Shown here piece after piece: positions 54,749-62,451 of a stretch of DNA of 64,000 bases. The first letter of the stretch is position 1. Each line of letters starts with the position of its first letter. The stretch comes from Halobacillus aidingensis (GTDB lineage: Bacteria > Bacillota > Bacilli > Bacillales > Halobacillaceae): the NCBI RefSeq assembly GCF_900104185.1, contig NZ_FNIZ01000018.1:1-64000 (forward strand). Reading direction: 5' to 3'. Under the pieces are notes generated by a model. The model saw only the letters and a list, made by a program, of their open reading frames with translations, was not told the origin of the DNA and did no database searches. A program made the position numbers and the translations under genes.

Positions 54749-56022
54749 GTTTGAATCTTGCAGGAATCAAATCTCCGAATCCATACTGGCTCGCCTCTGC
54801 GCCTCCAACAAACTCGGGCTACCAGGTCCAGCGCGCCTTTGAAGCTGGATGGGGTGGTGCCGTTTGGAAAACGTTGGGTGAACCAATCTTAAACGTGTCC
54901 TCCCGTTTTGCGGCCGTAGGGTTTAATGGAAAACAAGTGGCTGGTTTCAATAATATTGAGCTGATCACAGACCGTCCATTAGAAGTGAACTTGAAAGAAA
55001 TTTACGAAACGAAAAAAAGGTTTCCAGACCATGCGATCATTGCTTCATTGATGGTTGAACCGACTCAGGAAAAATGGCATGAAATTGTGAAACGTGTCGA
55101 AGATGTCGGGGTGGATGGGCTGGAGTTGAACTTCGGCTGTCCGCACGGGATGGCAGAACGCGGCATGGGGGCAGCCTCCGGGCAGGTTCCAGAGCTTGTT
55201 GAGAAGCAGACCATGTGGGCGAAAGAAGTCGCCCAAACGCCTGTCATCGTAAAACTCACACCTAATATTACCGACATTACTTTCACAGCAGAAGCGGCCG
55301 TTAATGGTGGAGCTGATGCGGTCAGTATGATTAACACGATCAACAGTCTCGCTGGGGTCGACATTGATTCATGGGATACAATTCCGAACGTTGCTGGCAA
55401 AGGGGCACACGGCGGATATTGTGGACCTGCCGTTAAGCCGATTGCATTGAACATGGTCGCGGAATGTGCCCGCCATCCGAAAATCAATGTTCCGATTTCT
55501 GGAATGGGTGGTGTATCCAGCTGGAGAGAAGCAGTCGAATTCATGCTCATGGGCGCAACGGGTGTCCAAGTCTGTACAGCTGCGATGCACCACGGCTTCA
55601 GTATTATCGATGATATGGTCGAAGGGCTGGACAATTATCTTGATGAAAAAGGCATTGATTCCGTCATGGATCTTGTCGGGAAGTCTGTAGAGAAGTACAG
55701 CGACTGGGGCAATTTGGACCTCAATCACCAGGTCGTTGCTCAAATCAATAACGATGTATGCATCAACTGTAATAAGTGCCACATCGCTTGTGAAGATACT
55801 TCTCACCAGTGTATCGATATGTTGAAAGATGCCAATGGCAACGACATTCTCAAAGTGCGTGAGGAAGATTGTGTCGGTTGTAACCTTTGCAGCATCGTCT
55901 GTCCAGTGGATGGTGCGATCGATATGGTCGAGTATGCGAACGGCAAGCCACCGATGACATGGAATGAAAGACAGGCAGCGATCGGTGCCGCCTCTTCTTG
56001 TGATGTCAATTTAATCAAATAA
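54736..56022 (+). CDS. preA: NAD(P)-dependent dihydropyrimidine dehydrogenase, subunit PreA
   Basis: PreA is the FMN- and [4Fe-4S]-containing subunit where uracil is reduced. The first 300 residues are a dihydroorotate-dehydrogenase-like barrel (LASAPPTNSGYQ, LNFGCPHGMAERGMG, IVKLTPN, INTINSLAG, PISGMGGV). The C-terminal ferredoxin domain has CINCNKCHIAC and CVGCNLCSIVCP. In the active-site loop, the residue that is Cys in mammalian DPD (LACGQ) is Ser here (AASGQ). The length of 428 residues is standard. Confidence 0.93.
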   Translation: MADLSLNLAGIKSPNPYWLASAPPTNSGYQVQRAFEAGWGGAVWKTLGEPILNVSSRFAAVGFNGKQVAGFNNIELITDRPLEVNLKEIYETKKRFPDHAIIASLMVEPTQEKWHEIVKRVEDVGVDGLELNFGCPHGMAERGMGAASGQVPELVEKQTMWAKEVAQTPVIVKLTPNITDITFTAEAAVNGGADAVSMINTINSLAGVDIDSWDTIPNVAGKGAHGGYCGPAVKPIALNMVAECARHPKINVPISGMGGVSSWREAVEFMLMGATGVQVCTAAMHHGFSIIDDMVEGLDNYLDEKGIDSVMDLVGKSVEKYSDWGNLDLNHQVVAQINNDVCINCNKCHIACEDTSHQCIDMLKDANGNDILKVREEDCVGCNLCSIVCPVDGAIDMVEYANGKPPMTWNERQAAIGAASSCDVNLIK

Positions 56023-56040
56023 TTTTAACGGAGGGATTGG

Positions 56041-57456
56041 ATGAAGAAAATCATCAAAAATGGAACGATTGTGACGGCCGCTGATACGTACAAAGCAGAC
56101 ATTCTCATTGAAAATGAAAAAATTGCTCTGATCGGTCAGGATTTGACCGATCCTTCAGCTGAGGTCGTCGATGCTGAAGGTAACTACATTTTCCCTGGTG
56201 GTATCGACCCACACACGCACCTCGAAATGCCTTTTGGGGGAACGGTCAGTAAGGATGACTTTGAAACAGGTACCATAGCCGCTGCTCACGGGGGAACGAC
56301 CACGGTCATCGACTTCTGTCTGACAGACAAAGGCAAGCCACTACAAAATTCCATTGATCAGTGGCACGCGAAATCCAAGGATAAATCCGTTATCGACTAC
56401 AGCTTCCATTTGATGATTGGTGAAATGAACGATAGTGTCCTAGAGCAGCTTCCAAGTGTCATAGAAGATGAAGGCATTACATCATTCAAGGTTTTCATGG
56501 CTTATAAAAATGTATTCCAGGCTGATGACGGCACCCTTTTCCGTACCTTAGAACAAGCGAAAAAACTTGGCGCCTTAGTCATGGTCCACGCGGAAAACGG
56601 CGATGTGATCGAGCATTTAGTTAATAAAGCATTGGAAGCAGGACAAACCGATCCGATTTATCATGCACTGACGCGACCGCCTGAAGTAGAAGGGGAAGCA
56701 ACAGGGCGTGCAGCAGAATTAACAGGACTTGCTGACTCCCAGCTTTATGTTGTTCACGTGACATGTGAAGAGGCGGTAGAAGCCATCGCGAAAGCTCGCA
56801 AAAAAGGCTATAACGTCACAGGTGAAACGTGCCCGCAATACTTGGTGCTCGATCAAAGTTACTTAGAAAAACCAAACTTCGAAGGCGCAAAGTATGTGTG
56901 GTCTCCGCCACTTCGTGAAAAGCACCATCAGGAAGTATTATGGAAGGCACTTAAGACAGGGGATCTGCAAACACTTGGTTCCGATCAGTGCTCCTTTGAC
57001 TTTAAAGGTCAGAAAGACTTAGGAAAAGGGGACTTCACGAAGATCCCGAACGGTGGGCCTATCATTGAAGATCGCGTAAGCATTCTTTTCTCTGAAGGGG
57101 TGAAAAAAGGAAGAATTTCGCTGAACGAGTTTGTAGACATTACGTCCACGAAAATCGCGAAGACATTCGGATTGTTCCCACAAAAAGGTACGATTTCGGT
57201 CGGCGCAGATGCGGATATTGTCATCTTCGACCCAAGTGTAGAACGGACGATCTCCGTTGAAACGAGTCACATGGCTGCCGATTACAATCCTTTTGAAGGA
57301 ATGAAAGTGACGGGACAACCGGTCAGTGTATTATCCCGTGGTGATTTTGTCATTAAGAATAAAGAATTTGTCGGTAAACTTGGCAAAGGAAACTATTTGA
57401 AACGTTCCCGTTACGGGGAATTGACATCCTCCAAAGAAGAACTTTATCAGAAGTAA
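56041..57456 (+). CDS. hydA: Dihydropyrimidinase (D-hydantoinase)
   Basis: The zinc enzyme opens dihydrouracil to N-carbamoyl-beta-alanine, and often accepts hydantoins. Every metal ligand is present at the canonical numbering: His58 and His60 in DPHTH, Lys150 (carbamylated) in FKVFMAYK, His183, His239 and Asp315 in SDQCSF. The length of 471 residues is typical. It begins 18 bp after preA and is followed by an attenuator-like hairpin before the permease gene. Confidence 0.94.
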   Translation: MKKIIKNGTIVTAADTYKADILIENEKIALIGQDLTDPSAEVVDAEGNYIFPGGIDPHTHLEMPFGGTVSKDDFETGTIAAAHGGTTTVIDFCLTDKGKPLQNSIDQWHAKSKDKSVIDYSFHLMIGEMNDSVLEQLPSVIEDEGITSFKVFMAYKNVFQADDGTLFRTLEQAKKLGALVMVHAENGDVIEHLVNKALEAGQTDPIYHALTRPPEVEGEATGRAAELTGLADSQLYVVHVTCEEAVEAIAKARKKGYNVTGETCPQYLVLDQSYLEKPNFEGAKYVWSPPLREKHHQEVLWKALKTGDLQTLGSDQCSFDFKGQKDLGKGDFTKIPNGGPIIEDRVSILFSEGVKKGRISLNEFVDITSTKIAKTFGLFPQKGTISVGADADIVIFDPSVERTISVETSHMAADYNPFEGMKVTGQPVSVLSRGDFVIKNKEFVGKLGKGNYLKRSRYGELTSSKEELYQK

Positions 57457-57480
57457 CCTGTCCGTATGCCATGGAATATA

Positions 57481-57518
57481 GGCTGCCTCGCTTCATTCAA
57501 AGCCGGGCAGCCTTTTAA
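57481..57518 (+). terminator. Attenuator-like hairpin between hydA and permease gene
   Basis: GGCTGCC pairs with GGCAGCC and is followed by TTTT. The run is short, so some transcripts should proceed into the permease gene. Confidence 0.65.
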
Positions 57519-57548
57519 AAAACAGGTATAGGTAGGAGGAGTCCAATA

Positions 57549-59042
57549 ATGGACAAAAAGACAAATCATTTGATGTCCCCGGATTTAATGCCCATCCCGC
57601 ACAGTGAGAAAAAGATTAGTACCCTTGGCTTTACATTCATGTGGGTGGGTATGGCTGTTGTTTTGGCCGCTTTCGCCATTGGTGGAGCGGGTGTGCAGGA
57701 AATTTCATTAATCTGGGTCGTTCTTGGAACTTTATTGGGAACGATTCTAATCGGTCTTGCAATCACTGTCACGGCTGATATTGGAATTGAACATGGTATA
57801 TCATTTCCGGTATATATGCGGGCACCTTTTGGAACACTCGGTACCCATTTCCCTTCCGTCGTCCGCGGGGTCGCTGCATCGATGTGGTTCGGGATTAATA
57901 CATTCTTCGGTTCAACCGCTATCAATGGAATTCTAAACATCTTATTCGGTTTTGATAATTGGTTCGTTTGTTACATTCTTTTTGCTTTATTCCAACTGTT
58001 TAATACGGCATTAGGGATTAAAGCGGTAGAAAAATTTGCTGACCTTGCTGCACCGATCATCATTTTGATTGGAGTGTGGATGTATTTCACACTTGCTGGT
58101 ACAGCAACTGAACAGGGAAGAGACATTTGGGGATGGGTGGAAAGCCCTGTCACCGGAGGAGCTGCTTTTACAGCATTTGTGGTAGTCGTAGTCGGAAATA
58201 TGGGCTACTGGGCAACCCTTGCTGCAGACATTTCTTCCATCTCTCGCTTTATAAAAGCACCGAAAAATGAGCGTAACTGGATTAAGCGAAACAAAGGTGC
58301 TCTAGTTGGTAGTCTTGTAGCGTTACCATTAACACAAACATTCATTGTCGTCCTTGGTGCGGTATCGTACATTGCTGTTTCCAACTTCGACCCTGTTGTC
58401 GCTTTGCAGGAGTCAGCGAGCGGTCTGGTCCTCGGAATTCTTCTATTAATGATTGTTCTTGCCCAGTGGTCGACAAACGTGTCAGCCAACATCGTACCTG
58501 CGGCCACCATCTTTTCAAATGTAGGCGGACCGAAACTGCCATTCTGGGCCGGCGTTTTCATCGCAGGTCTAGTGGGGACAGTCATCCAGCCATGGAGTAT
58601 TTTTAACCTATTGATCCCTGTTTTATTGATTGCCGCAGCCATTCTCTCTGTTATTGTAGGAATCATTTTTGCCGATTACTACTTATTGAGAAAGCGGAGA
58701 ATGAACGTCTATGATTTGTATAAACCCGGCGGACAATTCCGGTATGACGGAGGCATCAACTGGGCTGGCATTATTTCATGGGTCATTGGAAGTGCCTTCG
58801 CCTATACGTTCTCAACCTATTCTTTCTTCGTCGGATTTGGCGTAGGTGCCCTATGTTATTACTTATTAGCCAAGCATTGGTATTTCAAAAAACATCCCCA
58901 GGCAGAAATCGATAACCCAAGTGACGATGAATATCTCGGCATAACCGTAGGTCGGGACTGGGTTATCGGAGAAAAATTCGTAGAAGAAAAGCTGGGACGC
59001 AAGACAGGTACAGAAGGGTCCACAAGGAAAATAGATGCTTAA
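57549..59042 (+). CDS. NCS1-family nucleobase/hydantoin permease
   Basis: The protein has about 12 membrane segments between residues 30 and 455 and a soluble acidic tail. NCS1 features are visible: GIEHGISFPVYMRAPFGTLG and PSVVRGVAASMWFG (as two pieces), VGNMGYWATLAADISS, and QWSTNVSANIVPAAT. NCS1 members take up uracil, cytosine, allantoin or hydantoins. The neighbours suggest uracil, thymine or dihydropyrimidines. The length of 497 residues is standard. It is in an operon with preTA-hydA and the next small gene. Confidence 0.9.
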   Translation: MDKKTNHLMSPDLMPIPHSEKKISTLGFTFMWVGMAVVLAAFAIGGAGVQEISLIWVVLGTLLGTILIGLAITVTADIGIEHGISFPVYMRAPFGTLGTHFPSVVRGVAASMWFGINTFFGSTAINGILNILFGFDNWFVCYILFALFQLFNTALGIKAVEKFADLAAPIIILIGVWMYFTLAGTATEQGRDIWGWVESPVTGGAAFTAFVVVVVGNMGYWATLAADISSISRFIKAPKNERNWIKRNKGALVGSLVALPLTQTFIVVLGAVSYIAVSNFDPVVALQESASGLVLGILLLMIVLAQWSTNVSANIVPAATIFSNVGGPKLPFWAGVFIAGLVGTVIQPWSIFNLLIPVLLIAAAILSVIVGIIFADYYLLRKRRMNVYDLYKPGGQFRYDGGINWAGIISWVIGSAFAYTFSTYSFFVGFGVGALCYYLLAKHWYFKKHPQAEIDNPSDDEYLGITVGRDWVIGEKFVEEKLGRKTGTEGSTRKIDA

Positions 59043-59057
59043 CAAGGAGGAATTGAA

Positions 59058-59294
59058 ATGTCTGACCATCGTGAGTTTGAAGCAGAACGGGAAAAGATTG
59101 ATTTCTTATTAGAACAGGGTTATGTCATTAGTGGAGTCACCGAAAATTTAAGCGGGGCTTTTGTGGAGTTTGAGTATAAAGGAAACAAACCTGATAAAAG
59201 TGAGAAGGAACGCCTTCACATCCTGCACCCGGATACGAGGAAATATTTCTCTACCATTCTCGTCCAACAACAGAAAAAACAGAGTGTTAAATAG
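59058..59294 (+). CDS. Small uncharacterised protein of the pyrimidine operon, 78 aa
   Basis: An AAGGAGG site precedes ATG 59058, 15 bp after the permease gene. The soluble, charged protein has a compact start (SDHREFEAEREKIDFLLEQG) and a beta-rich middle (GYVISGVTENLSGAFVEFEY), then a Lys-rich end. It has no known motif. Its place at the end of the operon suggests a small regulator or partner of a pathway enzyme, but this is only position evidence. Confidence 0.75.
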   Translation: MSDHREFEAEREKIDFLLEQGYVISGVTENLSGAFVEFEYKGNKPDKSEKERLHILHPDTRKYFSTILVQQQKKQSVK

Positions 59295-59335
59295 AAGAAA
59301 GAGGATTGGCTCCCCGCCAATCCTCTTTCTTCTAT
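59292..59335. terminator. Terminator of the preT-preA-hydA-permease operon
   Basis: ATAGAAGAAAGAGGATTGGC and its complement make a perfect 20-bp stem around a few bases, with T-rich right flank. Confidence 0.9.
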
Positions 59336-59367
59336 TTCATCTACATCTTACACATAAGCTCCCGATT

Positions 59368-59969
59368 GTGGAAGACTTAGTTTCGAGACTTTTGTTGAGT
59401 GGATGGGGACTGCGGGGAATAGCTCGCTTTCCGCGGGAGCGCGGTGAGCCTCCTGTGGGGTCTCACCAAGCACTTTTTTCCCGCAGGAGTCTCGCCATTC
59501 CCCTCCGCCCACTTGCCGGAAGAGATTCTCGAAACTACCTTCCAGTAATAGGAGCTTTTATGGTTAAGAATCCTATATCGACGTGGGTTAAGGAAGATTT
59601 TTACACAGAACTAGGCAGGGTACTTTAAGAGCAATTTCGAGAACCTCATATGGTAAAGGGGCGGAGGGAAACGGTGAGACTCCTACCTTAAGTGTGCAGG
59701 CGCCTTGGTCAGCGGCGTATGGACTGGACTGAGCTGGAGGAGATAAAGGAAACACGAAGAGCGGAGCGATTCGATGTTGACTTATCGTACAGAAGCGAGG
59801 GAAGTCTCACTAGCCGCTAGGCGCCGGAACCGGATATCTAAGGGGAAGTGCGTGGTAGATGAGACCCCGCAGAGCGTTAGCTCGAGGAGGCTCATCACTC
59901 GCCCACGGAAAGCGAACCTTTTCCCGGAGCCCCTAAACACCCACGAAAATCTCGAAATCAAGTCTTCCA
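59368..59969. repeat. Composite hairpin repeat R5 (module A + module A-prime, with 159-bp insert)
   Basis: The left end GTGGAAGACTTAGTTTCGAG (59368-59387) and the right end (59951-59969) are the usual inverted pair. Both modules are of type A: one in the R1 orientation (about 59404-59525) and one reversed (about 59657-59935). The second holds the insert at 59685-59842 and is almost identical to the second module of R6. It fills the gap between the permease operon and pucR. No gene is seen. Confidence 0.85.
59685..59842 (+). repeat. 159-bp structured insert, copy 3
   Basis: The segment starts ACCTTAAGTGTGCAGGCGCC and ends at GGATATCTAAG. R6, whose second module is otherwise nearly identical, reads ACTCCT-GTGGGAAGTGCG across the same point, so R6 defines the empty site. 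Confidence 0.82.
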
Positions 59970-60059
59970 TAAACCTGCCAGTTTGATGAAGATTGAGAGA
60001 ATTGTTAGATTCACTAGGACTATTAAACTTTTTTGTAAGAAAATCTCACAATCTATTAG

Positions 60060-60074
60060 ATTTTTCTGAATAAT
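60060..60074 (+). promoter_or_regulatory. CodY-like box upstream of pucR (candidate)
   Basis: ATTTTTCTGAATAAT matches 12 of 15 bases of the CodY consensus. It lies about 30 bp before the pucR start codon. Chance matches at this level are common in AT-rich leaders. Confidence 0.35.
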
Positions 60075-60102
60075 TGTTGTACTTTAAAAGAGGGGTCATT
60101 CA

Positions 60103-61689
60103 ATGAACGAACACATGTCGATTGAAAACATCCTGAAAAGGGACCATTTCGCTTCTGCTGAAGTTATTGCTGGTCGGAAGGGGATCGACCGGTTGGTCAA
60201 ATGGGTTCACGTTTTTGAAATGATCGAAGTGAGAAAGAACTTGAAAGGTGGAGAGCTTGTCCTTTCGACAGGATTTGGCTGGAAGGATGATCATGAGCTT
60301 TTTCTCCATTTATTAAAACAATTAGTCGAAAAAGAAGTAGCCGGAATTTGTATCGAAATCGGGAGTTTTGTTGATTACATACGCCAGGAAGCGATCGATT
60401 ATGCGGAAGCCAACGATTTTCCGATCATCTTATTCCGGGAAGAAGTTTCTTTTGTGGAAATTACTCAAGATATTCATGCGGATCTCATCAATCAGCAATA
60501 CGAATTCATTACGAATTTAGAAGATTATTCGCAACGGCTGAATAAACGGTTGTTATCCATTGATAACTACTTTGAGATTCTAAAAAACTTGCAGCAATAT
60601 GTGAATTGCCAGCTCGTCTATATTGCCAAGGATCATACGGTCGTCACGATCCCAGCCTTGAGAGAGAAAGAACGCGAGCAAGTATTGATGGAGCTCGGCA
60701 AGCCAGATGGGGGATCGAGAAGAGTTTTAAAACAGCCGGTGCAAGTATTCGATCGGGAATTTGCGAATATTTACTTATTGTCCAACCGTAGAGAGTTCGG
60801 TGAATTCGAGTCTTTATTATTGGACAGGACGGGGACTGCGCTTGCGCAATACTTATTAAGAGAACTTTATACGGAAGAAAAAAGAAAAGCAAAAGAAACA
60901 GAGTGGCTGACAGAGTGGCTGCAGGGAGAGCATGAAGAAGAGGAGATTCGTGACAGACTTGCCGTCTACAAACTGGATAAAACTGTAAAAGGGGCGATTG
61001 TACTTACCATTAAGTTGAATATGGTGGACAGACAGAAATCCAACCCTGACGTCACCTATATGAACATGCTCATCCACAATATTTTTGACCAGAACGGTTA
61101 TTATGTTTTTCCGGTAGAGAAGCGGCATCAGCTTACTTTCATTCTGTTGAATCGGAAAGAAGCTGAAGATTGGAAGAAGCGAGTCAAACGCGGGGTTGAG
61201 CGACTACAGAAAATCAGCCTCTTGAATGATTCATGCATATCCTCTTTTCAAATCGCTGTTGGTAAATACGTGAAAGACCTGTACAAGTTGCATGAAAGCT
61301 TTCAAACGGCACAGGAAACTTTGACTTTACAGGAGAAGCTCCCGGAAAGTCAGTCCAAATTTTTTTACGATGACTTACACATGTACCGATTAATTTCACT
61401 CGTCCATCAACACAGCAACCTTGATGGATTAGTTGAAGAGTACTTAGAACCGATTATTAAGTATGATGAAAAGAATAACACGAACCTCCTTGAGACATTA
61501 AGGGTTTATTTGGCGTGCAATGGATCTAAAAAAGAAACCGCTTCCAAAGTTTTTGTTGTCCGTCAGACGTTATATCATCGCCTGGAGAAGTTAGAAAAAC
61601 TGCTGGGACCTGATTTTATGGAATGTGAAAAAAGACAGGTCATCGAGTTTGCTCTCCTAGCCTACGAATACCAAAGAGCCGTCACCTAA
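60103..61689 (+). CDS. PucR-family transcriptional regulator
   Basis: The 528-residue protein has the N-terminal PucR domain (VIAGRKGIDRLVKWVHVFE, GGELVLSTGFGW), a middle GGDEF-related/GAF-like part, and the C-terminal HTH_30 (LLETLRVYLACNGSKKETAS, VVRQTLYHRLEKLEKLLG). PucR controls purine degradation in B. subtilis; relatives regulate various amino-acid and nucleobase pathways. Its place between the two halves of the island makes it the prime candidate for the factor that binds the shared box. The gene is bracketed by repeats R5 and R6. A single gene with its own terminator. Confidence 0.87.
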   Translation: MNEHMSIENILKRDHFASAEVIAGRKGIDRLVKWVHVFEMIEVRKNLKGGELVLSTGFGWKDDHELFLHLLKQLVEKEVAGICIEIGSFVDYIRQEAIDYAEANDFPIILFREEVSFVEITQDIHADLINQQYEFITNLEDYSQRLNKRLLSIDNYFEILKNLQQYVNCQLVYIAKDHTVVTIPALREKEREQVLMELGKPDGGSRRVLKQPVQVFDREFANIYLLSNRREFGEFESLLLDRTGTALAQYLLRELYTEEKRKAKETEWLTEWLQGEHEEEEIRDRLAVYKLDKTVKGAIVLTIKLNMVDRQKSNPDVTYMNMLIHNIFDQNGYYVFPVEKRHQLTFILLNRKEAEDWKKRVKRGVERLQKISLLNDSCISSFQIAVGKYVKDLYKLHESFQTAQETLTLQEKLPESQSKFFYDDLHMYRLISLVHQHSNLDGLVEEYLEPIIKYDEKNNTNLLETLRVYLACNGSKKETASKVFVVRQTLYHRLEKLEKLLGPDFMECEKRQVIEFALLAYEYQRAVT

Positions 61690-61704
61690 CCAAGCTACTT
61701 CAAG

Positions 61705-61738
61705 CACTTATTCGCTTTTCGAATAAGTGTTTTTTTAT
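61705..61738 (+). terminator. Terminator of pucR
   Basis: CACTTATTCG pairs with CGAATAAGTG around a few bases and is followed by seven T residues. Confidence 0.9.
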
Positions 61739-61766
61739 TATCCTTTTCCAACTCAAGCTCCCGATT

Positions 61767-62304
61767 GTGGAAGACTCAGTTTCGAGACTTTTGTTGTGTG
61801 GATGGGGGCTGCGGGTAATAGCTCGCTTTCCGCGGGAGCGCAAGGAGCACATACCGCGCATCCTTAAAGAAAGCCTTGCCCAGTTGAAATAATGAATGAC
61901 ATATCCTGGCCATGGATACGGGGTCAGGGAAACGACGATTTGCAGTGCTTTGAATCAGTCAGTAGAAAAACACACATGTTCGTGTCTCCATTCGTTTTTC
62001 ATGCGGACGTTTCCCAGACCCTGTTCCCACGCTTTATTTGTGCAGGATGCATGATTAAAACAACCCTATAACGGCGTGGGTGAACAGGCCTTCATTACAG
62101 AGCTCGGCAGGTTACTGTTAAAGGGATTTTGAGAACCTCGTATGGCAAAGGGGCGGAGGGAAACGGTGAGACTCCTGTGGGAAGTGCGTGGTAGATGAGA
62201 CCCCGCAGAGCGTTAGCTCGAGGAGGCTCATCACTCGCCCACGGAAAGCGAACCTTTTCCCGGAGCCCTAAACTCCCACAAACGTCTCGAAATCAAGTCT
62301 TCAA
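61767..62304. repeat. Composite hairpin repeat R6 (chimeric first module, intact second module)
   Basis: Left end GTGGAAGACTCAGTTTCGAG (61767-61786) and right end (62284-62304) are present. The first module starts as type A but changes to unrelated sequence after about 61840. That sequence contains its own inverted pieces (GGGAAACG and CGTTTCCC). The spacer from about 62050 resembles R5. The second module (about 62148-62275) has no insert. No gene is seen. Confidence 0.78.
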
Positions 62305-62366
62305 CAATACTGCCATATTGTTTAATAAGCTCTCTTGTCATTATGTGAAAGTGGGGAGATGACTGT

Positions 62367-62410
62367 TTGACACAATGTCTAATGAAAGCACGCCTCAAAT
62401 ATTAGATAAT
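62367..62410 (+). promoter_or_regulatory. Promoter of the aminotransferase-ald operon with shared catabolic box
   Basis: TTGACACAATGTCTAATGAA (62367-62386) begins 38 bp before the -10 candidate GATAAT (62405-62410). GACA and TGTC in the box form a small dyad with three bases between. Confidence 0.62.
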
Positions 62411-62451
62411 TAAGATAATTCTAACAAAAGACCATTGAGGAGGAATCTCCG

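Noticed and set aside
59774-59986. Open frame starting MLTYRTEAREVSLAARRRNR inside the 159-bp module and flanking repeat
   Set aside because: The first 20 codons fall inside the structured module and recur with it, but the rest follows module A and differs between copies. There is no ribosome site. The conservation is better explained at the DNA or RNA level.
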